A stretch of DNA of 64,000 nt from JBLZUR01 sp048565625 (GCF_048565625.1 NZ_JBLZUR010000002.1:806001-870000); one strand, 5' to 3'. Shown: positions 52,335 to 61,700, counted from the first letter of the stretch. Made by a program: numbers and translations. Notes: generated from the letters alone by a model not told the origin.

Positions 52335-53278
52335 GGCGCGCGGCTTTCCTGCCTCAGAAGCTCCTCGAGACTGGTGCGCACGTCCTCCGGGGGCAAGAGA
52401 GCGAGTTCCGTGACGGAACGGGTGCGGCCGAGTTCGACGGCGAGGCGGTAGCCGAACCAGTAGCCCGCGCGGGGCGGATAGCCGGGAAAGCTGTCGTTGG
52501 CGGTGAAGAGCTTGGCGTAGGTCTCGCCCGTGGCATCGAGATTGTCGAGGACGAGCCCTGCCGTCTCCGCCCGGCGGGCGGCGATCCGCTCGGGCAGATC
52601 GGGCGGGGTGCCGAACAAGGCCGCCGCCGGCACGCCGGGGTTGAGCCGGCCCGAGGCGTAGGCGGCGAGACCCTCCGACCATGCGCCCCACCAGACCGGC
52701 AGCGGATCCCTGGCGAAGGCGGCGGGCTGAAGCTGGCGGTGGTAGAGGTGGAACATCTCGTGGTGGATCAGCACCGGCAGCGTTCGCTCGCTCTGAAGGC
52801 GGGAGATGACGTCGACGCCGAAGAGCAGGGTGCTGCGGCTTGGCCCGGGAATCATCGCGCCGTCGAACCGGCCAAGCGAGACGCCGAAGACGATGTCGGA
52901 GGTGCAGCGGAAATCCGGGAAGGCGGCGAGGAAGCGGCGCTGCATTCCGGCGAAATCCCGGCCGATCAGCCGCTGCATCACGGCGAAGGCGGCGGGATCG
53001 AAGGGGCGGAGGCCGGGCTGCGCCGCACCGCCCGCGAAGAAGAGGCGCGCGGGTTCGCGGAGTTCCTCCGGGCGCGTGATGCCGCCGACGAGGTAATAGG
53101 CGGAGAGGCGCGGTGCCAAGTCGCGCACGAACAGGTCGGCGCGCTGGTCGGGGGTGAACGTGCGGGTCGCGGCGGAGAAGCGGGCGAAGGCGGGCAGCGT
53201 GTTGACCACGCGGCAGCCGGGGGCGGCGTCAGCGGCGGTGGCGGAAAGGAGAAGGGCGAGGAAGATGAGGGTGCGCAC
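52331..53278 (-). CDS. Secreted HExxH protein, putative metalloprotease-like (DUF2268-like)
   Basis: The 315-residue protein has a signal peptide (MRTLIFLALLLSATAADAAP) and the zinc-binding motif HHEMFH (His173, Glu174, His177) within VLIHHEMFHLYHRQLQP, followed by VWWGAWSEGLAAYASGRLNP, where the Glu of WSEGLA could be the third ligand (gluzincin style). It is therefore probably a periplasmic zinc hydrolase, resembling DUF2268-type proteins. Substrate unknown. It overlaps priA by 4 bases, so it is co-translated with priA although the functions seem unrelated. Confidence 0.75.
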   Translation of the reverse strand: MRTLIFLALLLSATAADAAPGCRVVNTLPAFARFSAATRTFTPDQRADLFVRDLAPRLSAYYLVGGITRPEELREPARLFFAGGAAQPGLRPFDPAAFAVMQRLIGRDFAGMQRRFLAAFPDFRCTSDIVFGVSLGRFDGAMIPGPSRSTLLFGVDVISRLQSERTLPVLIHHEMFHLYHRQLQPAAFARDPLPVWWGAWSEGLAAYASGRLNPGVPAAALFGTPPDLPERIAARRAETAGLVLDNLDATGETYAKLFTANDSFPGYPPRAGYWFGYRLAVELGRTRSVTELALLPPEDVRTSLEELLRQESRAP

Positions 53279-53417
53279 AGGTGCCCGATAGGTGGGGGCG
53301 CCGGGGGCGGCAATCCACCCGGGCGAGCAGCATCGTCACGCCACGTCCCGGCTGAGGGGTGACGGTCGGGGTCGGAGCGACTAGGGGAGCCGCCAAACCT
53401 CCACGGGATTCGCAGCC

Positions 53418-54071
53418 ATGAAGTTCTTCGTCGACACCGCCGACACCAACGACATCGCCGAGTTGGCCGAGAGCGGCCTTCTGGACGGGGTCACCACCAA
53501 CCCGTCGCTGATCGCCAAATCCGGCAAAAGGTTCGTCGATGTCGTCGCGGAGATCTGCAAGCTGACCCACGGCCCGGTCTCGGCCGAGGTGGTCGCGATG
53601 GATCACGCGACGATGATGAAGGAGGCCGAGGTGCTGCGGAAGATCGCCGACAATGTCGCGATCAAGGTGCCGCTGACGCTGGATGGCCTCAAGACCTGCA
53701 AGGCGCTGTCGGACGACGGCACTTTGGTCAACGTGACGCTCTGCTTCTCCGCCAATCAGGCGCTGCTGGCGGCGAAGGCGGGTGCGGCGTTCATCTCCCC
53801 CTTCGTCGGCCGCTGGGACGATATCGGCAGCGACGGCATGAACCTGATCGCCGACATCCGCACGATCTACGACAATTACGCCTTCGGGACGGAGATCCTG
53901 GTCGCGTCGGTCCGCCACCCTATCCATGTGCTGGAAGCGGCGAAGATCGGCGCGGACGTGATGACCGCGCCGCCGGCCGTCATCAAGATGCTGCTCAACC
54001 ATCCGCTGACCGACAAGGGCCTCGCCGGCTTTGCCGCGGATTGGGAGAAGACGGGGCAATCGATCCTGTAG
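53418..54071 (+). CDS. fsa: Fructose-6-phosphate aldolase / small transaldolase
   Basis: The 217-residue protein MKFFVDTADTNDIAELAESG with VTTNPSLIAKSG, NVAIKVPLTLDGL (Schiff-base Lys83) and NVTLCFSANQALLAAKAGA is a small TIM-barrel transaldolase-like enzyme of the FSA/TalC group. Members either cleave fructose 6-phosphate or act as transaldolases; in alphaproteobacteria the transaldolase role is usual. It is the first gene of a plus-strand run with DUF484 and xerC. Confidence 0.93.
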   Translation: MKFFVDTADTNDIAELAESGLLDGVTTNPSLIAKSGKRFVDVVAEICKLTHGPVSAEVVAMDHATMMKEAEVLRKIADNVAIKVPLTLDGLKTCKALSDDGTLVNVTLCFSANQALLAAKAGAAFISPFVGRWDDIGSDGMNLIADIRTIYDNYAFGTEILVASVRHPIHVLEAAKIGADVMTAPPAVIKMLLNHPLTDKGLAGFAADWEKTGQSIL

Positions 54072-54133
54072 CCAGGGGCCCCCGTCACAACGAATCCATG
54101 CAATGTTAACCAAAGCGGGTTAGCTTGCCTTGC

Positions 54134-54694
54134 ATGGCGACGGTGATCGACTTCGGGCCACATGCGATGGCCAGCCTGCGCGCCCGGGTGGCGGCGGTGG
54201 AAGAGGTCAACCGCGATCTGCTCGCCTTCGCGCGCGGCCATTCCGGGGCGGTGTCGGCGATCCATGGCGCCGTGCTGGAGGCGATGGGCGCGGAGGATCT
54301 GGAGCACCTGATCCATATCGTGACGCAGGTCTGGCCGGACACGCTGGGCCTTGATGCAGTGGCGATCGGGCTTGTCTCGGGCGGCAGCGCGCTCCGCGCC
54401 GATGCCGGGGGGCATCACGCCTTCGATCCCGACCTGCTCGCCCATGTCGTCACCCGCATCGATCCGGTGATCCTGCGCAATGTCGGGCGCGGTCATCCGT
54501 TGTTCGGCCCGGCCGCCGACCTGATTGCCGCCGAGGCCCTGGTCCGGCTGGAGGATGAGAACGGGCAGGCGATCGGCGTGCTGCTGCTCGGCCAGCGCCG
54601 GGCGCAGGGGTTCGAGAACCGGGCGGGATCCGAACTGCTGATCTTCCTCGGCGCGTCGATTTCGCGCATGATCGGGCGGTGGCTGACGGCTTAG
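54134..54694 (+). CDS. DUF484 family protein
   Basis: The 186-residue protein MATVIDFGPHAMASLRARVA is a GAF-like DUF484 protein, with a coiled-coil-like N-terminus and a C-terminal GAF fold ending RAGSELLIFLGASISRMIGR. In many proteobacteria this gene lies immediately upstream of xerC, as here, where the two overlap by 16 bases. Its role is unknown. The start at ATG 54134 is preferred to one three codons earlier. Confidence 0.88.
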   Translation: MATVIDFGPHAMASLRARVAAVEEVNRDLLAFARGHSGAVSAIHGAVLEAMGAEDLEHLIHIVTQVWPDTLGLDAVAIGLVSGGSALRADAGGHHAFDPDLLAHVVTRIDPVILRNVGRGHPLFGPAADLIAAEALVRLEDENGQAIGVLLLGQRRAQGFENRAGSELLIFLGASISRMIGRWLTA

Positions 54695-55593
54695 ACGATC
54701 TGGTTCACCCGGCCTCCGCCATCGTCGCGGACTGGGAACGGCATCTTGCGGTGGATCGGCGGAGGTCGGCGCATACCGTGCGGGCTTATGGCGCAACCGC
54801 GCATCGACTGGTGCGCTTCCTCGGACAGCATCTTGGCAAGCGGGTAGACGCGGTTGACCTCGCGAAGGTTGGTGTCGCCGATCTGCGCGCGTTCCTGGCG
54901 CTGCGGAGGGCTGAGGGTCTCGGCAACGCGTCCGCCGCGCGGGAATTGTCGGCGGTGAAGGGCTTCCTCGCCTTTGCGAGCGGGGAGGCGGCACCTCGTA
55001 TGCGGGGGCCGCGCGTCAAAAAGGGCGTGCCGCGCCCGATCGCGCCCGATCGCATCGCCGCGATGGTGGAGGATGTCGAGGAGAGCGCGTCGGCCCCTTG
55101 GATCGGCGCGCGGGACGAGGCGGTGCTGCTGCTGCTCTACGGCGGGGGCCTGCGCATCGGCGAGGCGCTGCGGCTGACCGGCGCAGTGTTGCCGCTGGGT
55201 GCGACGATCCGGGTAACGGGCAAGCGGGACAAGACGCGGATCGTGCCGCTGCTCGCGCCCGTGCGCGAGGCGATCGAGCGCTATGTCGGGCTGTGTCCCT
55301 ATCCGCTCGGCAAGGACGCACCGCTGTTTCGCGGGGCGAAGGGTGGCCCGCTGTCGCCCGCGCTGGTGCGGCGGGCGGTACAGGCGGCGCGGACGCGCCT
55401 GGACCTCGACGCGCGGGCGACGCCCCACGCGCTGCGGCACAGCTACGCCACGCATCTGCTCGGCCGGGGCGTGGACCTGCGATCGCTGCAGGAGCTGCTC
55501 GGCCATGCCAGTCTGAGTTCGACGCAGATCTACACGGCGGTGGATGCCGCCCATCTGCTCGACGTCTACAGGCACGCCCATCCAAGGGCGTGA
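54679..55593 (+). CDS. xerC: Tyrosine recombinase XerC
   Basis: The 304-residue protein has an N-terminal SAM-like core-binding domain (SAHTVRAYGATAHRLVRFLG) and a catalytic domain with all expected residues: Arg in GGGLRIGEALRL, Lys in TGKRDKTRIVPL, His-x-x-Arg in PHALRHSYATHLLGRG, His in LLGHASLSSTQIY and the Tyr nucleophile in TQIYTAV. With XerD it resolves chromosome dimers at dif. The start is GTG 54679, inside the end of DUF484. Confidence 0.94.
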   Translation: MADGLDDLVHPASAIVADWERHLAVDRRRSAHTVRAYGATAHRLVRFLGQHLGKRVDAVDLAKVGVADLRAFLALRRAEGLGNASAARELSAVKGFLAFASGEAAPRMRGPRVKKGVPRPIAPDRIAAMVEDVEESASAPWIGARDEAVLLLLYGGGLRIGEALRLTGAVLPLGATIRVTGKRDKTRIVPLLAPVREAIERYVGLCPYPLGKDAPLFRGAKGGPLSPALVRRAVQAARTRLDLDARATPHALRHSYATHLLGRGVDLRSLQELLGHASLSSTQIYTAVDAAHLLDVYRHAHPRA

Positions 55594-55731
55594 GGGTACG
55601 CGGGGCGAAGAACTTGAGCATCACGAAGTCCCTTGGTTTGGGTGCGGGACTTCAATGACGGAAACTGGCTAAGTCCCGATTAGGGTTTGTTCCAGGTTGA
55701 TAACGACTTTCGTTGCATGGCCGTGCCGAGT

Positions 55732-56784
55732 TCACGCGGCGGCGCGGAGTTGTGGCGCGTTGGTCTGTGTGGAGCGGCTCTCGATACAGCCGATCCAGCC
55801 GAGGCCCTTGTAGGTTTCGTAGCCTGGCGTTTCCGCGAAGGCGACGAGACGATCGCCGTTTCGATAGTGGCCGCGCCTGCAGTCCGCCGTCTCGAGGCCG
55901 AAGGTCTCGGTGAGGAAGCCGCGATCGTCGGAGGCGGCGATGACCTTCATCGAACGATCAAGGATCAACAGGCGCGCATCCTCCCGCTCCTCGCGCGAGA
56001 GGCCGATGCCGGCGAGAACCGCGCGGGCTTGCGGCGCCCAGTCGAAGAAGATGCCCAGCGCGCCGATGCGCTCGCCATGAGTGTCGCCACCCTGACGGAC
56101 GGCGGTGGAGTATGTGGCAACCGCCGCGCCATCGAGCGCAGCCTCCGTCCCGATGTCGCAGACGTGGAAGTCGTCGCCGGAATCGAGCGCCATCGCGCGG
56201 CGGAACCACTCGGAAGAGGACACATCCATGCCGATGGCATGGCGGTAGCGATCGGGGCGGCCGGTCGCGATGACACGACCGTTGCGGTCGGCGACCCAGA
56301 GATCGAGGTAGACGGTATAGGAGCGCAGGATCGTCGCCAGCCGGTCGGAGGCATGGGCGCAGCTTTCGGGCGTCGCCTCCTCCGCCGCGTTCACCACCGC
56401 GCTGTCGGTGGCCCACCAGCGGACGTCGCAGGAGCGCTCGTACAGGTTGCGGTCGATGATCTCGACGGCGGAGCGGGCGAGGTCGGCATAGCGTTCGCCC
56501 CGGAAGTCGAGCACCATTTCCGCGCCGGCGGTTTCCAGGAGCGCGACGTTGCCGGCGATCGCATCCCGCAGTTCGCTGCCGATGCCGCGAATCTCCTGCG
56601 CGATGGCGGACATCTCCTGCGCCACGACCGAAAAGGCGGTGCCGGCCGTGCCCGCTCGCGCCGCTTCGAGCCGCGCGTTCAGGGCGAGCACGCCCGCCTG
56701 CCGCATCACGCCATCGATGCGACCGACCTTGTCCTCGGTGATACGCGTTACTTCGTAGAACAGCTTGAGTAGATCGTCCTGCAT
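55732..56784 (-). CDS. Soluble chemoreceptor-like protein, signalling tip before Cache-like sensor
   Basis: The 350-residue protein begins MQDDLLKLFYEVTRITEDKV and has a methyl-accepting hairpin-tip motif at about residues 28-60 (GVLALNARLEAARAGTAG, AFSVVAQEMSAIAQEI). The rest is a Cache-like sensor (SYTVYLDLWVADRNGRVIAT, GIFFDWAPQARAVLAGIGLS, LLILDRSMKVIAASDDRGF) with no transmembrane helix. The order is opposite to normal receptors, and the signalling coiled coil is very short. It follows trpE by 92 bases on the same strand. It may interact with a chemotaxis-type kinase array or act as a cytoplasmic sensor. Confidence 0.8.
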   Translation of the reverse strand: MQDDLLKLFYEVTRITEDKVGRIDGVMRQAGVLALNARLEAARAGTAGTAFSVVAQEMSAIAQEIRGIGSELRDAIAGNVALLETAGAEMVLDFRGERYADLARSAVEIIDRNLYERSCDVRWWATDSAVVNAAEEATPESCAHASDRLATILRSYTVYLDLWVADRNGRVIATGRPDRYRHAIGMDVSSSEWFRRAMALDSGDDFHVCDIGTEAALDGAAVATYSTAVRQGGDTHGERIGALGIFFDWAPQARAVLAGIGLSREEREDARLLILDRSMKVIAASDDRGFLTETFGLETADCRRGHYRNGDRLVAFAETPGYETYKGLGWIGCIESRSTQTNAPQLRAAA

Positions 56785-56876
56785 CGCCCGTGTTCCCTGA
56801 AGAGAACCGCCTCTCCGTTCGCACGATCGACGCCGCGCGTTTGTTACGGCTGTGTTGCAGGTATAAAGTTAAATAT

Positions 56877-58376
56877 TCATTGACCGAATTTCGGCTCAAT
56901 CGCGCGAATTTTCGCTTCGGCAGCGGCGGCGAACAGGGCCCGGGACTTGGCCTGGCACTCGCGATGCTCGGACAGCGGATCGGAGTCCGCGACGATTCCG
57001 GCGCCCGCCTGGACGTGCATGACGCCGTCCTTCACCACCGCCGTCCGGAGCACGATGCACGAGTCCATCGATCCGTCAGGGGAGAAATAGCCGACGCCGC
57101 CGGCATAGGCACCACGCGTCTCCGGCTCCAGCTCGGCGATGATCTCGCAGGCGCGGACTTTCGGGGCGCCCGACACGGTGCCGGCGGGGAAGCCGGCGAA
57201 GAGGGCGTCGAGCGCGTCCTTGGCGGGATCGAGCCGGCCGACCACGTTCGAGACGATGTGCATGACATGGCTGTAGAGTTCGACGGTGAAGCTCTCGGTC
57301 ACGGTCACGCTGCCCGCCTCCGCCACGCGGCCGACATCGTTGCGGCCAAGGTCGAGGAGCATGAGATGCTCGGCCAGTTCCTTCGGATCGGCAAGGAGGC
57401 TGGCCTTGTTCTCGGCATCCTCGATGGCCGTCTTTCCACGCGGGCGGGTGCCGGCGATCGGGCGGATCGTCACCTCGCCATGCCGCGCCCGCACCAGGAT
57501 TTCGGGCGAGGAGCCGATCAGCGCGAAGCCGGGCATGTCGAGATAGTAGAGGAAAGGCGAGGGGTTGATGCGGCGCAGCGCGCGGTAGAGGTCGACCGGC
57601 GGCAGCCCGAAGGGGGTGCTGAAGCGCTGGGCGAGGACGACCTGGAAGATGTCGCCGGCAGCGATGTAGTCCTTGGCCCTGGCGACCATGTCCAGATAGC
57701 GCGCCTCGGGCATCGCCGGTTCGGGATCGGCCGCGAGGTCACCCGATGTCGCGCGCTGAGAAGGCACCGGCCCGGCGAGGCGCGCGGCGGCGGCCTCGAT
57801 CCGCTCGATCGCGGTGGCGATGGCGCGGTCGGGATCGGCGGTGCCCGCCCAGATCGGTGCGACGAGGTGAAGTTCGTCCGCCAGCCGGTCGAAGATCAGG
57901 ATCACCGTGGGACGCACGAACATCATGTCGGGCAGGTCGAGCGGGTTGGGCGCGGGCCGGTCCAGCTTCTCGACAAGGCCGATCGTCTCATAGGCGAAGA
58001 AACCGACGAGGCAGGCGAGGGCGGGCAGCCCTTCCGGCATGTCGCCGCGACATTCGGCGGAAAGCGCGCGCAGGGCAGCGAGCGGATCGCCTTCCGCTGG
58101 CGTGAAGGCGTCGCGGTCCGTCCGCCACGCACGGTTGATCTCCGCCGTCCGGCCGTGCGCGCGGAAGACGAGGTCGGGATCGAGGCCGATCAGCGAGTAG
58201 CGACCCCGGATCGCACCGCCCTCGACCGATTCGAGGAGGAAGTCGCCGCGTTCGGGATCGATCAGCTTCAGCGCGGCGGAGACCGGTGTCTCCAGATCCG
58301 CGACCTGTCGGCGCCAGATGAAGGCGGTGCGGCCCTGCTTCAATGCGCGCCGGGCGTCGGCATCGCGATCGCTCAC
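56877..58376 (-). CDS. trpE: Anthranilate synthase component I
   Basis: The 499-residue protein carries the TrpE regulatory region (LLESVEGGAIRGRYSLIGLD, with the Ser of the ESV tryptophan-binding motif) and the chorismate-binding domain: PFLYYLDMPGFALIGSSPEI, PIAGTRPRGKT, DLGRNDVGRVA, HIVSNVVGRLDP and FPAGTVSGAPKVRACEI. It makes anthranilate from chorismate with TrpG. The start is GTG 58376, overlapping the ppiD-like stop by 4 bases (GTGA). trpG does not follow; the chemoreceptor-like gene does. Confidence 0.95.
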   Translation of the reverse strand: MSDRDADARRALKQGRTAFIWRRQVADLETPVSAALKLIDPERGDFLLESVEGGAIRGRYSLIGLDPDLVFRAHGRTAEINRAWRTDRDAFTPAEGDPLAALRALSAECRGDMPEGLPALACLVGFFAYETIGLVEKLDRPAPNPLDLPDMMFVRPTVILIFDRLADELHLVAPIWAGTADPDRAIATAIERIEAAAARLAGPVPSQRATSGDLAADPEPAMPEARYLDMVARAKDYIAAGDIFQVVLAQRFSTPFGLPPVDLYRALRRINPSPFLYYLDMPGFALIGSSPEILVRARHGEVTIRPIAGTRPRGKTAIEDAENKASLLADPKELAEHLMLLDLGRNDVGRVAEAGSVTVTESFTVELYSHVMHIVSNVVGRLDPAKDALDALFAGFPAGTVSGAPKVRACEIIAELEPETRGAYAGGVGYFSPDGSMDSCIVLRTAVVKDGVMHVQAGAGIVADSDPLSEHRECQAKSRALFAAAAEAKIRAIEPKFGQ

Positions 58377-60319
58377 TGGCCGGCCGCAGCGCCGCTCAGC
58401 TGCGCCTTGAAGCGGCCGACCGCCTTGTCGTCACGGCTGGCACCCACCAGATCCTCCGCCGCCTTGGCGAAGGCCTGGGAATATTCCTGCCCGGCGGCGG
58501 GGGAGAGTTCGCGACGGACCTGCACGGCGAGGCCCGGGACGGTCGCGAGGTCGCCCTTGTCGATTGTGTCGAGCTTGACGACCAGCCAGCCCGAGCCGTC
58601 CGGCGCGGCCTCGGCGCGAGCGGTGCCCTTCGCCATGCTGAACAGGGTGACGAGGGCGGGGGGCACCTGCGCACCCTGACGCCCGATGTCGTAGCGGCGG
58701 GCGCGCGCCGGCTGCGGCGCGGGGAGGGGGACACCGGCCTGGGCGAGTGCCTGGGCGAGCGGCATGCCCTTGCCGACCTTCGTCGCGATCGCCTGCGCGG
58801 CGGCGCGGGCGCGATCCTGCGCGCGCTTGGCGATCAGATCGGCGGCGACCTGCTGGCTGATGTCCTTCAGCGGGCGGGGAGCGGCAGGAACGATCTGCGG
58901 CACAGTGAGGAGGGCGTAGCGCTGGTTCTCGGCAATGGTGGTGACGACCGGATCCTCGTCCGGGCCGGTGGCGAAGGCGTCCCGGAGCAGCGGGGCGACA
59001 TCCGCCGGGGCGGCATAGGCCGGCTGATCCGGCGCGGTGGCGTTCGGCAGGAGCGGCGGCGTCTGTGCGACGGCCAGGCCGTTTGCCTTGACGATGTCGT
59101 CGAAGTTCTGCCCGTCGGCGATCGCATCCTCGACCGCGGCGACGATGCCGGACAAGGTGTCCTGCGTCTTCTGCTTGGTCAGTTCGGCGATCAGCTCGGG
59201 CCGGGCCTCGGCGAGGGTCTTGCCCGGCTCGCTGCGGATCGCGTCGATGTGGATGACGTGCCAGCCGAAGTCCGACTTGATCGGGCCGACCGTCGCGCCC
59301 TTGGTGGCGGAAAAGGCGGCGCTGGCGGCGGCTGGGGAGATCAGGCCGGCGAGCTGCGCCCGGGTCTGCTCGCCGATGCGGCGGTCCTGGTCCTTGTAGC
59401 CGAGCTGCCAGGAGGCAGCGTCGAAGCTCATGCCCCCGGAGACCCGCACCGCGAAGGCCTTGGCGGCGCTCTCGCTCGGCAGCACGACCTGCGACAGGGT
59501 GCGGACCTCGCGCGAGGCGTATTTGTCGCCACCGGCCTTGTAGGCGGCGGCGATCTCGGCCTCGGTGGGGGTCGCGCGGGCGGCGACCTGTTCCTGCCCG
59601 ATCGTGGCGTAACGCAGCACGCGGCGTTCCGGCACGGTGTAGCGGAGGATGTTGTCGCGGTGAAAGGCGATCAGCTCACGATCGGTCGGCGTCGCGCCGC
59701 CGCGAAAGGCGGCGGCCGGCACGGTGCCGATCTGCCCGCTGCGGGTTTCCAGAAGAAGGCCGGCATAGGCCGCCGCGACGCTCGCCGGCATGTCGCTGGC
59801 GGCGCCGACCGGGGCCAGCACCATGCGGGAGAGAAGCTCGTTGCCGAGATCGCGGCGCAGCAGCTTTTCCGGGATGCGCTGCCGGGCGAGGAGCGCCTCG
59901 AAGGTCGCCTGGTCGAACTTGCCGGTTGGCCCGGCGAATGCGGGCATGCCGGCGATCTGGCCGTCGATCAGGCGCTTGCTCGCCTCAAGCCCCTGGTCGC
60001 GGGCGAACTCCGCGACGGCGGCGGCGGCGATCATCTGATCGACCGTCCGCTCGACGCCGCCCTGCGCCACGAAGGCGGTGACGGTCAGGCTCGGATCCTG
60101 CTCCTTCAGCGCCTCGACCTGGTTCTGGATGATACGCATGGCGTCGGCGCTGCCGATCCGGGTTCCGCCGACCTTGGCGAGCGTGGCGCCGTCCGCCTGG
60201 CCGCCGCCCTCAAACCCGGTCGGGCCGTTCACGCCGGTGACCACGAAGGCGATCATCACGAGGCCGAGGATGCCGAGCACCACCCAGGAGGACAGGGCGC
60301 GGCGGAAGAAGGCGAGCAT
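58373..60319 (-). CDS. PpiD-like membrane-anchored periplasmic peptidyl-prolyl isomerase
   Basis: The 648-residue protein has an N-terminal anchor (LSSWVVLGILGLVMIAFVVTG), a SurA-N-like chaperone domain (SADAMRIIQNQVEALKEQDP, IDGQIAGMPAFAGPTGKFDQ), a parvulin-type region (YASREVRTLSQVVLPSESAA, FGWHVIHIDAI) and a C-terminal SurA-like part. It assists folding of proteins leaving the Sec translocon. It lies upstream of trpE with a 4-base overlap and is divergent from tpiA. Isomerase activity in PpiD proteins can be absent, so the chaperone role is safer. Confidence 0.9.
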   Translation of the reverse strand: MLAFFRRALSSWVVLGILGLVMIAFVVTGVNGPTGFEGGGQADGATLAKVGGTRIGSADAMRIIQNQVEALKEQDPSLTVTAFVAQGGVERTVDQMIAAAAVAEFARDQGLEASKRLIDGQIAGMPAFAGPTGKFDQATFEALLARQRIPEKLLRRDLGNELLSRMVLAPVGAASDMPASVAAAYAGLLLETRSGQIGTVPAAAFRGGATPTDRELIAFHRDNILRYTVPERRVLRYATIGQEQVAARATPTEAEIAAAYKAGGDKYASREVRTLSQVVLPSESAAKAFAVRVSGGMSFDAASWQLGYKDQDRRIGEQTRAQLAGLISPAAASAAFSATKGATVGPIKSDFGWHVIHIDAIRSEPGKTLAEARPELIAELTKQKTQDTLSGIVAAVEDAIADGQNFDDIVKANGLAVAQTPPLLPNATAPDQPAYAAPADVAPLLRDAFATGPDEDPVVTTIAENQRYALLTVPQIVPAAPRPLKDISQQVAADLIAKRAQDRARAAAQAIATKVGKGMPLAQALAQAGVPLPAPQPARARRYDIGRQGAQVPPALVTLFSMAKGTARAEAAPDGSGWLVVKLDTIDKGDLATVPGLAVQVRRELSPAAGQEYSQAFAKAAEDLVGASRDDKAVGRFKAQLSGAAAGQ

Positions 60320-60457
60320 GGTCGGTCCCGGGGGCAGCTTGGCTAGAAGCGTTCGCCATAGGGCGGGGGGGCGAAGTCAGCAAGCGGGGCGGTTGAGGCG
60401 GGTAGTTGAGGCGGGGCGGGGGGCCTGCTACCGGCACCCGGCAATCAACAGGGGAAC

Positions 60458-61210
60458 ATGATGGCGCTGCGGAAACTGGTCGCGGGAAACTGGAAGATGT
60501 TCGGCAGCCGCGATGCGCTGGCCGAGCTGGACGGCATTGCCGCCGCCGCCAAGGCGAATACGAGCGTCGATGTCGCGATCTGCCCGCCCTTCACGCTGAT
60601 CCACCATGCGGCGGAACTGCAGCCCGATCTACTGATCGGCGCGCAGGACTGCCACTTCAACGAGACCGGCGCGCACACCGGCAACGTCTCCGCCGTGATG
60701 GTGAAGGAAGCGGGCGCGCGCCTCGTCATCGTCGGCCATAGCGAGCGGCGCGACGCGCAGTGCGAGAGTGATGCCGACGTGCAGGCGAAGGCGAAGGCGG
60801 TGATCGCCGCAGGACTGACCGCGATCGTCTGCGTCGGCGAGAGCGAGGCGCAGCGCCTGGCGGGCGAGGCGGAGGCGGTCGTCTCCGCACAGGTGCGCGC
60901 CTCGGTTCCGGCCGACGCGGATGGGGCGGTCGTGACCGTCGCCTATGAGCCGATCTGGGCGATCGGCACTGGCCGCACCCCGACGGTGGATGACGTGGCG
61001 GAGATGCACGCGCGGATCCGCGCGACCCTGGTCGACCTGTTGGGCGAGAAGGGCAACGGCGTGCGCATCCTCTACGGCGGTTCGGTGAAGCCGTCGAACG
61101 CGGCGCAACTGCTGGCGGTGAAGGACGTGGACGGCGCGCTGGTCGGCGGCGCGAGCCTCAAGGCGGCGGACTTCGTGCCGATCATCGAGGCGGCGGCTGC
61201 GGTTTCCTGA
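60458..61210 (+). CDS. tpiA: Triose-phosphate isomerase
   Basis: The 250-residue TIM-barrel enzyme has Lys in NWKMFG (residue about 13), catalytic His in IVGHSERR, catalytic Glu in VAYEPIWAIGTG and the phosphate-binding LYGGSVKPSNA. It interconverts dihydroxyacetone phosphate and glyceraldehyde 3-phosphate. Two adjacent ATGs (60458, 60461) follow AGGGGAAC. After GHSERR the sequence has RDAQCESDADV, where many family members have a YHxEx pattern; the rest is normal. secG follows after 69 bases. Confidence 0.95.
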   Translation: MMALRKLVAGNWKMFGSRDALAELDGIAAAAKANTSVDVAICPPFTLIHHAAELQPDLLIGAQDCHFNETGAHTGNVSAVMVKEAGARLVIVGHSERRDAQCESDADVQAKAKAVIAAGLTAIVCVGESEAQRLAGEAEAVVSAQVRASVPADADGAVVTVAYEPIWAIGTGRTPTVDDVAEMHARIRATLVDLLGEKGNGVRILYGGSVKPSNAAQLLAVKDVDGALVGGASLKAADFVPIIEAAAAVS

Positions 61211-61279
61211 GCGGTTGAACCCTTCGCCCCGCTCGTCTACATCGCGCGCCTTCCCTATCAGCCAAGATCGCGCGCGCCC

Positions 61280-61636
61280 ATGTTCACCTTCCTCCTTGTC
61301 GTCCACGCCATCATCGCGGCGGCGCTTGTCGCGGTCATCTTGATGCAGCGGTCGGAAGGCGGCGGGCTGGGGATGGGCGGCAGCCCGTCGGGCCTGATGT
61401 CGGCGCGCGGTGCGGCCGATTTCCTGACGCGGGCGACCACTATCCTGGCCGGGCTGTTCGTGCTGATGAGCATCGGCCTCGCCGCGCTCGCCACCGTGAC
61501 ACGCGGGTCCAGCGAGATCGACACGACGCTGGCGACGCCGCGCACCCCGGCGCAGGCGCCCGCCCCGCAGGCCCCGCCCGTCAAGGATCCGCTGTCGACT
61601 TCGGCCGGCAACAGCTCGGTCCCGCTGGCCCAGTAA
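61280..61636 (+). CDS. secG: Protein-export membrane protein SecG
   Basis: The 118-residue protein has TM1 (FTFLLVVHAIIAAALVAVIL), the conserved cytoplasmic loop MQRSEGGGLGMGGSPSG, then RGAADFLTRATTILAGLFVL (TM2) and a C-terminal Ala/Pro-rich tail. It is a nonessential subunit of the SecYEG translocon. In alphaproteobacteria secG commonly lies next to tpiA. Confidence 0.94.
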   Translation: MFTFLLVVHAIIAAALVAVILMQRSEGGGLGMGGSPSGLMSARGAADFLTRATTILAGLFVLMSIGLAALATVTRGSSEIDTTLATPRTPAQAPAPQAPPVKDPLSTSAGNSSVPLAQ

Positions 61637-61700
61637 GCCGGTCCTTCGACGTAGCGGGACCTTGCCGTTTCGGTTAGGCCATCGCTTCGGGGGCAAGGCG

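Noticed and set aside
56792..56807. GTTC-N8-GAAC inverted repeat upstream of the chemoreceptor-like gene, considered as a LexA site
   Set aside because: The alphaproteobacterial LexA site is a direct repeat with a 7-base spacer; this is an inverted repeat with another spacing.
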